From NCBI RefSeq assembly GCF_021278965.1, contig NZ_CP065589.1:4345001-4409000 (forward strand): DNA of 64,000 bases, in the 5' to 3' direction. Positions 38,666 to 47,123 of this stretch are shown here, piece by piece. A model generated the notes under the pieces. That model had not been told where the DNA came from and did no database searches. It saw only the letters and a program-made list of their open reading frames with translations. Position numbers and translations under genes: made by a program. The stretch comes from Chryseobacterium capnotolerans (GTDB taxonomy: Bacteria; Bacteroidota; Bacteroidia; Flavobacteriales; Weeksellaceae). Within the stretch, counting starts at the first letter, position 1; every line of letters starts with the position of its first letter.

Positions 38666-39952
38666 ATGCACAAACAAAATTTTAAAATAATTTTATCATT
38701 TCTCCTTCTCCTAATCAGCAACATTATCTTCTCTCAAAAGAAGTTTACACTAGTTCTTGATGCGGGACACGGAGGAAGTGATCACGGGGCCAACAGGACT
38801 TATTCGGACATAGGAAGAATTGCTGAAAAAGACATTACGCTTGCTATAACTTTAAAGGTAGGAGCTATGCTTGAGAAAAACAGGGACTTCAAAGTAATCT
38901 ACACCCGAAAGATTGATGAGTACCCTTCTCTATCTGACAGAACGAACCTTGCCAACAGAAGTAAAGCAGACCTGTTTGTATCTATCCACTGTAATTCTTC
39001 TGCAAGGCCTACCGCTTATGGTACGGAAACCTATGTACAGGGGCCTAACCAGAACAACGAAAACCTGGAAGTAGCCAAAAGAGAAAATGACGTAATCTTT
39101 CTAGACGAAAAAGATAAGCAGATCTTCGGATCCTATAATCCCGATTCTCCGGAATCTTTAATTGCCTTAAAGCTGCAACAGAGTAAATATCTTGAATCCA
39201 GTTTGCTTTTAGGCGGCTTGGTTGAAGATAACTTTGTAAATAAAGATAAAAGATCTTCCAGAGGTGTTTTCCAAAAGAACCTTCACGTTCTTCGTATGAA
39301 TGCCATGCCTTCCGTTCTTATAGAAACAGGGTTTATCAATCATCCGGAGGAAAGCCATTATATTGCATCCGAAAAGGGTCAGCAAGAGATTGCAGAAAGT
39401 ATCTACAATGCCATTATTGACTACAAAAAAGCAATTGATAGAAAATCAGGTGGATCTTTTACTACGAAAAAACAGGAACCTGAAAAACCTGCAGAAGTTC
39501 CATTGAAAAATGATTTCAGAATATTACTGATGAGTTCTCCTACGAAATACAATGAGAATGATCCAGCATTAAAAGGACTTAGCTACATCCTTACTCTCAA
39601 AGAAAACGGACAGTACAAATACTACTATGCAGTAACTAACATGGCTTCTGTAAAAGACATTAACCTTAAAACAGCCAAAGATGCCGGATTTAGAAATGCG
39701 TTTGCAGTAGGATTCATGCCTAATCAGAGAATAAGCATGGGATATTACACACTAGAAGTATATACCGGTGAAAAGCTAAATGGGAATTCATACATCCTTC
39801 AGAACCTTAAGGATGTAGAAAGAGAGAAAGATAGTGGTGTCTTCTATTATACCTATGGAAAGGTCTATACTTTGGAGGATGCTGTCAAATTACAGAAAGA
39901 AGTTGAAGCCAAAGGAATTAAGAATACGGTCATTCAAAAAGTTTATAAATAA
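38666..39952 (+). CDS. N-acetylmuramoyl-L-alanine amidase (Amidase_3)
   Basis: The 428-aa product has a signal peptide (ends IIFSQ), then a zinc amidase domain: LDAGHGGSDHGAN (first Zn-His), AEKDITLAI (Glu), DLFVSIHCNSS (second Zn-His) and SVLIETGFINH (catalytic Glu). Residues ~275-428 form a second domain containing AKDAGFRNAFAVGFMPNQRIS and may be SPOR-like for septal peptidoglycan binding. It cleaves the amide between MurNAc and the stem peptide in daughter-cell separation or remodelling. Three divergent envelope functions meet here: LptD, amidase and HtrA. Confidence 0.9.
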   Translation: MHKQNFKIILSFLLLLISNIIFSQKKFTLVLDAGHGGSDHGANRTYSDIGRIAEKDITLAITLKVGAMLEKNRDFKVIYTRKIDEYPSLSDRTNLANRSKADLFVSIHCNSSARPTAYGTETYVQGPNQNNENLEVAKRENDVIFLDEKDKQIFGSYNPDSPESLIALKLQQSKYLESSLLLGGLVEDNFVNKDKRSSRGVFQKNLHVLRMNAMPSVLIETGFINHPEESHYIASEKGQQEIAESIYNAIIDYKKAIDRKSGGSFTTKKQEPEKPAEVPLKNDFRILLMSSPTKYNENDPALKGLSYILTLKENGQYKYYYAVTNMASVKDINLKTAKDAGFRNAFAVGFMPNQRISMGYYTLEVYTGEKLNGNSYILQNLKDVEREKDSGVFYYTYGKVYTLEDAVKLQKEVEAKGIKNTVIQKVYK

Positions 39953-39965
39953 CTAAAAAATAATT

Positions 39966-39995
39966 TTGATGTTTAAAAAGGTTTTTCTACTTTTG
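39966..39995 (+). promoter_or_regulatory. Promoter of the first tRNA-Glu gene
   Basis: TTG (39966-39968), a 19-base spacer and a perfect TACTTTTG (39988-39995) lie 14 bases before the tRNA. Confidence 0.7.
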
Positions 39996-40009
39996 CAACC
40001 TCAAAATTT

Positions 40010-40081
40010 GGCCTATTCGTCTAGTGGTCAGGACTCAAGATTTTCATTCTTGCAACAGGGGTTCGATTCCCCTATAGGCTA
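40010..40081 (+). tRNA. tRNA-Glu (anticodon UUC), diverged copy
   Basis: The acceptor stem GGCCTAT pairs with ATAGGCT, with a G-U first pair as in the other copies. The D arm contains GTCTAGTGGTCAGGAC, the anticodon loop is TTTTCAT (anticodon TTC), and the T arm is AGGGGTTCGATTCCCCT. The discriminator A is at 40081, and CCA follows in the DNA. It differs from the three copies at 41.4-41.7 kb in the acceptor, D and anticodon stems. It is followed by its own terminator. Confidence 0.93.
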
Positions 40082-40084
40082 CCA

Positions 40085-40115
40085 AAAAGAGAAACGATCA
40101 TGTCGTTTCTCTTTT
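40085..40115 (+). terminator. Terminator after the first tRNA-Glu
   Basis: A 13-bp stem (40085-40097 with 40103-40115) has a 5-base loop and a T run. Confidence 0.85.
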
Positions 40116-40724
40116 TTATTTTAATGGCAAATCCATGATTCGAAAGATATTAGTTGAGAGCACCGATAATAGTCTTTAATACAAAAACTATTTTTGTACC
40201 TGCGTGCAATTCTACGTTGATTTATGAACTGTTTATAAGCCTGTCTTATTCCGAATACACACCGAAGGCTTACAAATATTCAGAAATAAAGAATCTGATT
40301 TATACACTACATAAAAGACTCTTCCATCGTCAGAAATCAAAGATGATCTCCTTTCAGCCAGCGAATGGTATTTCGGCATAGCCAATGATAAAAGATGCAG
40401 ATAACTATCTCATAGAAAATTAGGAATACTTCCTTTATCCTATCCATTTGTATGATATTTTTAATAAATCTAAAATCGGAAGTGAAAATTCTGAAATCAC
40501 AGAACATTGGTACTGAATCACTTATTATAACTCTAATAAAAATATCACAACTTTTTGTCTAAAAAGTCACTCTATTTACGTTATATCTCACAAAAGCCTT
40601 ATATTTGCAAAAATTTTTTAATAAATTTAACCATAATTGGTCAAACAAATATGGTGACACTGATGAAAAATAGTATTGATAACCCACCGTCTGCAGGCAA
40701 CTGCAGATTATCAAATTTTATATC
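40116..40724. other. Intergenic region with possible decayed gene
   Basis: No intact gene is seen. Plus-strand stretches look weakly protein-like in changing frames: KYSEIKNLIYTLHKRLFHRQK (40254-40340 region) and LPSSEIKDDLLSASEWYFGIAND (around 40323-40392), each ended by stops. They may be the remains of one gene; I cannot name a family. Confidence 0.3.
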
Positions 40725-41045
40725 ATGCCGGATTTAAAAATACAAGAAGCGAAATTGCTTTTTAAGAAAATCCACTCTAACCCAAAAAGTTATGATTTAC
40801 AAATCAATGAAGACGGGATTACAGGCAGAGATGATAAAATAAGTTTCAGACTTTACAGGACCGGAGAAAGGGTTGCTTTTGAAGTAACAATTGATGGACT
40901 TACTTTCACCAATACCACTGGAGAATGGAACAACGCACTGATCATGTTGGGAAATACGATCAAAAAAATTGAAAAAGAACAAGAAAATTTAAAAATAGAA
41001 CAAGCAATAGATAAGCTTAGAAAGTACCTTTCAGAAGAAAATTAA
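40725..41045 (+). CDS. Small hypothetical protein
   Basis: The 106-aa protein is cytoplasmic, with a beta-rich first half ([22 protein letters not shown]) and a charged helical end ([19 protein letters not shown]). Codon use is like that of neighbours, and no competing frame exists. It lies 68 bases before the ribosomal protein S20 gene, which has its own promoter. Family unknown. Confidence 0.6.
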   Translation: MPDLKIQEAKLLFKKIHSNPKSYDLQINEDGITGRDDKISFRLYRTGERVAFEVTIDGLTFTNTTGEWNNALIMLGNTIKKIEKEQENLKIEQAIDKLRKYLSEEN

Positions 41046-41062
41046 ATTTTTTAAAAATAAAT

Positions 41063-41094
41063 TTGGTAGTTTCAAAAAAAAGTTTATAGTTTTG
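41063..41094 (+). promoter_or_regulatory. rpsT promoter
   Basis: TTG (41063-41065), a 21-base spacer and TAGTTTTG (41087-41094) lie 18 bases before the rpsT ATG. Confidence 0.65.
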
Positions 41095-41112
41095 CACTCA
41101 CATTTGAACGAT

Positions 41113-41367
41113 ATGGCAAATCATAAATCAGCATTAAAGAGAATCAGACAGAACGAAACTAGAAGACTTCGTAATAGATATTATCACAAGACTGCTAGAA
41201 CAGCATTGAAAGCCTTAAGAAATGAGGAGAACAAAGTTGCTGCAACAGAGCAACTGCCAAAAGTTATCGCTTTATTGGATAAATTAGCTAAGAAAAATAT
41301 TATCCACAAAAACAAAGCAGCTAACTTAAAAAGCAAATTAACAAAACACGTTAATAAATTAGCGTAA
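41113..41367 (+). CDS. rpsT: 30S ribosomal protein S20
   Basis: I chose the ATG at 41113 ([15 protein letters not shown]), the canonical S20 start; an in-frame TTG 21 bases upstream overlaps the promoter. The 84-aa product is helical and strongly basic, ending in [15 protein letters not shown]20 binds 16S rRNA at the 5' domain. It sits 10 bases before the second tRNA-Glu and may be co-transcribed with it. Confidence 0.95.
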   Translation: MANHKSALKRIRQNETRRLRNRYYHKTARTALKALRNEENKVAATEQLPKVIALLDKLAKKNIIHKNKAANLKSKLTKHVNKLA

Positions 41368-41376
41368 AAGTATAGC

Positions 41377-41448
41377 GGCCCGTTCGTCTATCGGTTAGGA
41401 CCTCAGATTTTCATTCTGGTAAGAGGGGTTCGATTCCCCTACGGGCTA
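41377..41448 (+). tRNA. tRNA-Glu (anticodon UUC), copy 2
   Basis: Acceptor GGCCCGT pairs with ACGGGCT; D loop ATCGGTTAGGAC; anticodon loop TTTTCAT; T arm AGGGGTTCGATTCCCCT; discriminator A. No CCA is encoded. It is identical to copies 3 and 4 and lies ten bases after rpsT. Confidence 0.95.
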
Positions 41449-41458
41449 CTTAATTTTT

Positions 41459-41489
41459 AAAAACCACTGAGTTTTTTACAGTGGTTTTT
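41459..41489 (+). terminator. Terminator after tRNA-Glu copy 2
   Basis: An 11-bp stem (41459-41469 with 41479-41489) has a 9-base loop and a T run within the 3' arm. Confidence 0.75.
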
Positions 41490-41529
41490 AAAAACAAAGT
41501 AGAAAGCTATTACTTAAACACATCTAACC

Positions 41530-41601
41530 GGCCCGTTCGTCTATCGGTTAGGACCTCAGATTTTCATTCTGGTAAGAGGGGTTCGATTCCCCTACGGGCT
41601 A
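41530..41601 (+). tRNA. tRNA-Glu (anticodon UUC), copy 3
   Basis: Same 72-base sequence as copy 2, with no encoded CCA. Confidence 0.95.
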
Positions 41602-41664
41602 CATTAAGAGTTGACACTTATAAAAACAAAAGCTAACACGCTATTTCGATAGTGGAAGATAGAG

Positions 41665-41736
41665 GGCCCGTTCGTCTATCGGTTAGGACCTCAGATTTTC
41701 ATTCTGGTAAGAGGGGTTCGATTCCCCTACGGGCTA
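41665..41736 (+). tRNA. tRNA-Glu (anticodon UUC), copy 4
   Basis: Same 72-base sequence as copies 2 and 3; here CCA happens to follow in the DNA (41737-41739). A short open frame across it is a shadow. Confidence 0.95.
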
Positions 41737-41738
41737 CC

Positions 41739-41764
41739 AAAGGACTTTTTTCGGAAAGTCCTTT
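41739..41764 (+). terminator. Terminator after the tRNA-Glu array
   Basis: A 10-bp stem (41739-41748 with 41755-41764) is followed by further T. Confidence 0.8.
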
Positions 41765-41977
41765 TTTGTTTCTATACTTTCCTCTATTACCCCCTAACAT
41801 ATACATAGATTTCAATCTAGACATCTATAATTATCCATTGGAGATTATATGATTCAACCTTACTGTTAACCTTTACACAACAGAGAAGCAGGGTTATTGA
41901 TTTTTCTAAGCTGATTAGTCATCAGTTTCATCAGCTTCTTTTTTCATTTTTCCTTTATTTAGTTTCCTTTATTCATA

Positions 41978-42006
41978 ATTCCGGCAGGCTTTCAGCCTGC
42001 CGGAAT
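41978..42006. repeat. Perfect 13-bp inverted repeat
   Basis: ATTCCGGCAGGCT (41978-41990) and its exact complement (41994-42006) form a strong hairpin with a 3-base loop. It lacks a T run on either side and is 240 bases from any gene, so it may be a dispersed palindrome or an old terminator. The GGCAGGCT/AGCCTGCC core also occurs in the terminator at 47924-47947. Confidence 0.6.
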
Positions 42007-42170
42007 CTGCTATATACTCCTAAAATCCTATATAAAAAAAATTATATAATAAGTGAAATTTCAATAATATGATGAACATAATATTAAGTATTATATAAAT
42101 ATGAAAAAAATATATCAACATAATTATTTTATACGTAATTTTATAAAATCAAAACACCTAAATATAAAAC

Positions 42171-42275
42171 ATGAAAATCAATTTATTAACAAACCGTTTC
42201 CTGACAAGGGGCTTTCTTTCGCCGCCTTTATGGTTGTTCCTGATTCCTCATTACCATTTTGGTAAATAAAAAAGT
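42171..42275 (+). pseudogene. Relic of a sixth T9SS paralog (signal peptide only)
   Basis: ATGAAAATCAATTTATTAAC... aligns with the start of the fifth array member at 47990 (Met-Lys-x-Asn-Leu-Leu, then LxRxxx). The end, AAATAAAAAAGTATATG, matches the AAAAAAAGTGTATGCC of the same gene (KKVYAN). In between are frame breaks and stops, and nothing after it matches the family. A 17-base stretch upstream (42116-42132) is identical to that upstream of the fourth member (47067-47083). Confidence 0.5.
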
Positions 42276-42942
42276 ATATGTTGTAGTAAAGCTGTCTCTG
42301 TAGTACACAGAAATGGATGATCTCCATCAGCTATTTGACCGTCTTTTATTGAATAATACTCTAATATGAGCAGGCAATGATGTCAGCCTGAACGATGTAT
42401 TCTACAGAACCATTTATGGATGTCCAAAAGTTCTCATTATTTTATTTCCTAACCAGTTATAAAGATGATCAGCTAAAAGCTGCATAAAAATATACAGCCT
42501 GGAAATGAGATCCGAATGGCAGGAACAATACATGAAATTCAAATATCAATGTAGAATATACCAGAGTACCCCAATAATGACTAAGAAAGAAATTTATCTC
42601 TTTTGAAATCCAAGCACAAAAGCTTACTTTCTAAAGGTGATATTGTAGTATTGTACAGATTTGTTGACAAGAAGAGCTTTCTTTTTAAAAATATACAGCT
42701 GAACTTCTTATCATACGGAGACCTATTATCAATTGAACAAAGTGCTGTCTGTTGTACAGGACCTAAAATTTCTATAAGGGTACTTTAACCATAAAATGCT
42801 TACTGCACCCCTTCCCGTCACATCTATTTGAACTGACAGCTCATTCCCCAACTGGAAGAAAAGAGAATTTATGGTATAAATAATCTTTACCAACATAATT
42901 TAAAAAATATGTATTCAAACAACTCACCTAAATCTTAATCTT
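42276..42942. other. Intergenic region with unreadable coding remnants
   Basis: There is no intact gene. A few stretches read like protein in broken frames (AGNDVSLNDVFYRTIYG near 42376; SEWQEQYMKFKYQ near 42510) with stops between. It is possibly the degraded rest of the relic paralog or of another gene. No T9SS domain or transposase features are seen. Confidence 0.3.
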
Positions 42943-44391
42943 ATGAAAAATTTATTACCTCAAGGCATGATACAAAAAATTGTATTTGCCTTACTGTTTA
43001 TCACCGGTGCTCTATTCTATGCACAACTGGAAAAAACTTACGTAAGCAGTCAGACTAATAAAAACTATGGATTGTGTTTACTCTGTGGAGCAGACAATCC
43101 TCAGAATATAGTAGGAAATGACGAAACCAATTATGAAACATTAAGGATTCCTGTCGGACTTAATGGCAGAATTGAACAGAATTTAAATTTTCCAAAACTT
43201 GCCCGTGCTTACAGAAAAGTCACGATGGGGATAGAAACCCCTAATGTATCTATAAAAGAACAAGCAAAACGAGAAATTTATATTGAGACATATAAAGGAG
43301 ATATTTCTAATAATGATCGTATAAGAGTAGATGCAAGCATGCTTAAACCCAGCTCAAACCCGCAGAAAGGAACTATTGAGTTCACCACTTTCCGACCTTT
43401 TGACAGAATCGAACTTTCAATACATAGCGGCTTTATTGGATTAGGAGAAGAGCTTAGAATATATTATGCCTACCACACTCCTGGAAAGTTTACAGACTGT
43501 GGTAATCCTCCGTTGGATCCTAAACACTATTATCCATTTAATGGAAATGGCAAGGATATTATAAGTGATAAGGACTTTTCACTTGATTCCAATATAATAT
43601 TTCAAAATGATATTGTATGTAAAGGAGGAGCTGTTTATAGCCATAACCAATCCGCCTTAAATTCCATTTTATCTGATCTTGATTATACCAACAAGACTAT
43701 GTCATTTTGGATAAAAATGGATTATGGATCATCATTTCCTGAACGTGGAAACATAAGTATATCAACTGAAGGCATGTCTATCGCAGGTGCTTATGAAAAT
43801 ATTACTTTAATTGAAATGACAGGTCCACCTTTTTATGCTATACTTCAAAGAACAAGCGACAATATTACACCTGATGAATTAACTCATATTGCTATAGTTT
43901 ATGATGAAGAGGAAAATAAAATATGTTTTTACAAAAATGGAAATTTATCATCAAGCAGCTCCTGCGGAAGCTTTACAAGAGGGATGACTTATATTACTAA
44001 CATTCTACTACAAAGGACTTTCATAGACGAACTCCTCATCTATGACAGGACTTTAACAAGTGAGGAAGTAAAAGCACTAGCTTGCTCTTACGGGAAACTT
44101 CCCAACTGTACCTCAGGAACTTCAGCTCCTGCATTGAAAATTGCCACACCAACAGAAATCTTCACCGTTTCTCCCAACCCCACTACCGGAGAGATCACCC
44201 TAGATGGGAACATTCTTTTGATTGGTTCTGATATATCCATCAGAAACACTTCAGGAATAGAAATCTACCACTCGCCTTTCAGATCCAAAACCTTTGAGCT
44301 TCCTGATACCCTGCCGGGAGGAGTCTATATGCTGACCTTACAGACAAAAGATAAAAAGGTCTATACCCGTAAAATTATTCTGACACGATAA
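42943..44391 (+). CDS. T9SS paralog 1: CxxC/NPxNAVG domain, LamG-like domain, sorting domain
   Basis: The 482-aa product has a signal peptide (ends ...GALFYAQ). Domain A (residues ~30-185) contains CLLCGADNPQNIVG, YETLRIPVG, IEQNLNFP, FDRIELSIHSGFIGLGEELRIYYAYH. This domain is shared by all five array members. Domain B (~195-385) is a LamG/concanavalin-like lectin domain (KTMSFWIKMDYG, THIAIVYDEEENKICFYKNG, IDELLIYDRTLTSEEVKALACSYG). The end (~400-482) is a T9SS type A sorting domain: FTVSPNPTTGEITLDGN ... GGVYMLTLQTKDKKVYTRKIILTR. The first 52 bases around the start and the last 47 are identical to those of paralog 2. Confidence 0.82.
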   Translation: MKNLLPQGMIQKIVFALLFITGALFYAQLEKTYVSSQTNKNYGLCLLCGADNPQNIVGNDETNYETLRIPVGLNGRIEQNLNFPKLARAYRKVTMGIETPNVSIKEQAKREIYIETYKGDISNNDRIRVDASMLKPSSNPQKGTIEFTTFRPFDRIELSIHSGFIGLGEELRIYYAYHTPGKFTDCGNPPLDPKHYYPFNGNGKDIISDKDFSLDSNIIFQNDIVCKGGAVYSHNQSALNSILSDLDYTNKTMSFWIKMDYGSSFPERGNISISTEGMSIAGAYENITLIEMTGPPFYAILQRTSDNITPDELTHIAIVYDEEENKICFYKNGNLSSSSSCGSFTRGMTYITNILLQRTFIDELLIYDRTLTSEEVKALACSYGKLPNCTSGTSAPALKIATPTEIFTVSPNPTTGEITLDGNILLIGSDISIRNTSGIEIYHSPFRSKTFELPDTLPGGVYMLTLQTKDKKVYTRKIILTR

Positions 44392-44400
44392 CTATCTATA

Positions 44401-44430
44401 AGAAGTGTGGACCATAAGGTTCATGCTTCT
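44401..44430 (+). terminator. Terminator after T9SS paralog 1
   Basis: An imperfect 13-bp stem (44401-44413 with 44418-44430) is followed by a T run. Confidence 0.65.
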
Positions 44431-44459
44431 TTTTTTGTTTAACCCAAAATATAAATCTT

Positions 44460-45965
44460 ATGAAAAATTTATTACCTCAAGGCATGATACAAAAAATTGT
44501 ATTTGTCTTATTCTTTATCAACTATGTCATGTTTTATTCACAAGACAAGACCTACGCCAGCAGTCAAATCGACAAGGTTGATGGTTTATGTGTAGGATGC
44601 TCCATACAAAATCCACAAAATGCGGTAGGAGATAATGAAAATGACTTTGCAACCATCACAATTCCATTATCGTTATTAGGAGGTAAAGTGGAACAGACTT
44701 TAATTTTCCCAGCTATTACTACCAGGCATTTCAAGAAAGTTGTCATTGGAATTGGTTCTCCCAGCCATGTCCTCTCTGCAAAGCTACTGGGCGGAGAAGC
44801 GTATGTAGAATCCTATTCCGGAAACACTTCGAATGGAGACAAAACACTGATCAATAATAATATGCTGGAACTTGGCCAGAATCAAAAAAAAGGAACCATT
44901 GAATTTACTCCTGCCAAATTCTTTGACCGCATTAAAATCACTCTAAATGGTGGGGCATTAGGATTAAACGATGTATTACAGATCTATTACGCCTACCATA
45001 CTCCTGCAAAGTTCACAGATTGCGGTAATCCTCCGCTGGATCCACTTGCTTATTACTCATTTGATGAGAACTTCAATGATATTATCTCTAATCTAAATCT
45101 TAGCCATTCTAAAGGTCCCTATGATTTAGTCCAGGGTGACATGGCATGTGGAGGTTCCTTCTATAGTGGTGCACAAAATGGAAGTTTCCTTTCCTATATG
45201 AATCCTGTTGTTCATTATGACAATACTAGAATGAAAACTATTGCATTCTGGGCAAAAGTCGACGATCCAACAGGTGACACAAATATAAAACCAAGATTTG
45301 CCATAAAGACAAATATGATTGTCGTCTCTGAGCCCAAAGATTTTCTTGGGTTCACTACTTTTACCTTCACTGCAGAGCTAGATTCATATGATGACCCATT
45401 TGGCGAGATACCAACAGACGTTAATCCAATTTATAACACAATGAATTGGAATGAATTAGTACACTTTACAATAACCTACGATGAACAAAAACAGGAGCTG
45501 TGTGTCTATAAAAATGGCATAATATCTAGTTGTAAGACAAATATTAAAACCTTGACAAGTGGCGAACACTTAGATATTCATGTAGAACATGTCAAAATAG
45601 ATGAGCTTCTCATTTATGACAGAGCTTTAACAGGCAATGAAGTAAAAGCATTAGCCTGTTCTTATGGTAAAATTCCCAATTGTACCTCCGGAACTTCAGC
45701 ACCTGCATCGAAAATTGCAGCGCCAATGGATACTTTCACCGTATCTCCCAATCCTACCACCGGAGAGATCACCCTAGATGGAAACGTACTGTTGGTCGGT
45801 TCTAATATTTCCATTAGAAACACTTCAGGAACGGAAGTATATCACTCACCTTTCAGATCCAAAACCTTTGAGCTTCCTGCTACCCTGCCGGGAGGCGTCT
45901 ATATGCTGACCTTACAAACAAAAGATAAAAAGGTCTATACCCGTAAAATTATTCTGACACGATAA
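44460..45965 (+). CDS. T9SS paralog 2: CxxC/NPxNAVG domain, LamG-like domain, sorting domain
   Basis: The 501-aa product has the same layout as paralog 1. The signal peptide start (MKNLLPQGMIQKIVF) and the sorting domain are almost identical, while the LamG-like middle (~195-405; KTIAFWAKVDD, LVHFTITYDEQKQELCVYKNG, IDELLIYDRALTGNEVKALACSYG) has diverged strongly. Domain A carries CVGCSIQNPQNAVGDNENDF. A conserved Cys-Gly-Asn-Pro-Pro-Leu-Asp-Pro linker joins A and B. The protein is exported through T9SS; ligand unknown. Confidence 0.82.
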   Translation: MKNLLPQGMIQKIVFVLFFINYVMFYSQDKTYASSQIDKVDGLCVGCSIQNPQNAVGDNENDFATITIPLSLLGGKVEQTLIFPAITTRHFKKVVIGIGSPSHVLSAKLLGGEAYVESYSGNTSNGDKTLINNNMLELGQNQKKGTIEFTPAKFFDRIKITLNGGALGLNDVLQIYYAYHTPAKFTDCGNPPLDPLAYYSFDENFNDIISNLNLSHSKGPYDLVQGDMACGGSFYSGAQNGSFLSYMNPVVHYDNTRMKTIAFWAKVDDPTGDTNIKPRFAIKTNMIVVSEPKDFLGFTTFTFTAELDSYDDPFGEIPTDVNPIYNTMNWNELVHFTITYDEQKQELCVYKNGIISSCKTNIKTLTSGEHLDIHVEHVKIDELLIYDRALTGNEVKALACSYGKIPNCTSGTSAPASKIAAPMDTFTVSPNPTTGEITLDGNVLLVGSNISIRNTSGTEVYHSPFRSKTFELPATLPGGVYMLTLQTKDKKVYTRKIILTR

Positions 45966-45990
45966 ATTTATTAAAAAAATACTCTACTCA

Positions 45991-46012
45991 AGACAGGCTA
46001 TTTCGCCTGTCT
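45991..46012 (+). terminator. Terminator after T9SS paralog 2
   Basis: AGACAGGC (45991-45998) pairs with GCCTGTCT (46005-46012), with a 6-base loop and a T run. Confidence 0.8.
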
Positions 46013-46149
46013 TTTTATTGCAGTCAAACTTAAATCATAAGCAATAATTATAGCATATTTTAAAAATCACCAAAAAAGGAAATATTTCTTTTTCTTTTTC
46101 TTATTAATCCTTAAATTTGAATAAAATAATAAATCCAAAAATTAATAAC

Positions 46150-46920
46150 ATGAAATTTAATTTACTTTCTAGAGATCAATTCTCTTTTAAAGCTGCCTTA
46201 CTGGCATTCTTCTTATTCTCTACTCAATTTTCATTTGCCCAAAACAGAATCTATGCTCACGCACAAAGTTCTGGTGTATTTGGGGTAGCCTGCTTAGGAT
46301 GCCGTGTAGATAACCCACAGAATGCCGTTGGAGGGGATGAAGATGATTATTCCACGATGGTATTGGGCACTGCATTATTAGGAGGAATTCAGCAGACCTT
46401 AATTTTCCCTGATCTTAGGGCAGACACAAGGCTTGTTGTAGGTATCGGAACAGATAATATTCCTTTATCCGTACAATTACTAAGCGGGGTAACTCTTGAG
46501 ACTATGAATGGAGGAACATCCAATGAAGACCGTAGAACAATAGACGTAAGCCTTCTGAAATTAGGAGCGACTCCCAATAGAGGTACGGTAGAGTTTAAAC
46601 CAGCAAAACCTTATGACGGAATAAGAATTGGTTTAACGGGAGGAGTACTAAGTCTTGGTGGCGGATTCAGAATTTATTACGCTTACCAGGATCCATTGAT
46701 TCAACTAATGGCTCATAGCCAGAACGGACAGGTTACCCTAAGCGGAAATGTGAGCGTAGATGGTTCTGAGGTTGCTTTAACCAATACTTCAGGCAAGGAA
46801 GTTTACCGTTCAAAGCTTACAAGCAATACATTTGACTCTAAGCAATCTTCAGGAGTCTACATTATGACCCTTCAAACTAAAGAAGGCAAAACTTATTCTA
46901 AGAAAATCATTATTAAATAA
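46150..46920 (+). CDS. T9SS paralog 3: CxxC/NPxNAVG domain and sorting domain
   Basis: I chose the ATG at 46150 because it gives a standard signal peptide (ends FSTQFSFAQ). The 256-aa product has domain A (CLGCRVDNPQNAVGGDEDDY, GGIQQTLIFP, RLVVGIGTDN, YDGIRIGLTGGVLSLGGGFRIYYAY) directly followed by a sorting domain (GQVTLSGNVSVDGSEVALTNTSGKEVYR ... GVYIMTLQTKEGKTYSKKIIIK). The LamG-like domain is missing, so A plus sorting domain is the minimal unit. Confidence 0.8.
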   Translation: MKFNLLSRDQFSFKAALLAFFLFSTQFSFAQNRIYAHAQSSGVFGVACLGCRVDNPQNAVGGDEDDYSTMVLGTALLGGIQQTLIFPDLRADTRLVVGIGTDNIPLSVQLLSGVTLETMNGGTSNEDRRTIDVSLLKLGATPNRGTVEFKPAKPYDGIRIGLTGGVLSLGGGFRIYYAYQDPLIQLMAHSQNGQVTLSGNVSVDGSEVALTNTSGKEVYRSKLTSNTFDSKQSSGVYIMTLQTKEGKTYSKKIIIK

Positions 46921-46931
46921 ATGACAAAACT

Positions 46932-46963
46932 AAAACGGCAGTCTTTAAAAAGGCTGCCGTTTT
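46932..46963 (+). terminator. Terminator after T9SS paralog 3
   Basis: A 10-bp stem (46932-46941 with 46954-46963) has a 12-base loop and a T run. Confidence 0.8.
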
Positions 46964-47123
46964 TTTTACACATATACAAAGTTAAATTTAATTAATTTAT
47001 AGTTAAAAAAAACTGATTATAAAAATAGAATTACAATTACATCACAAAAAATTGAAATAAAATATTCAACATAATTATTTTATTTATAAATTTACACCAA
47101 ACTAAAATCAAAATTTTTTATAT

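Noticed and set aside
41377..41736. Evenly repeated ~70-base units, CRISPR-like at first glance
   Set aside because: They fold as tRNA-Glu cloverleafs with UUC anticodon; spacers are irregular and include terminators.
42603..42788. 61-codon plus-strand frame before the T9SS array
   Set aside because: No start context and no likeness; probably chance within decayed sequence.
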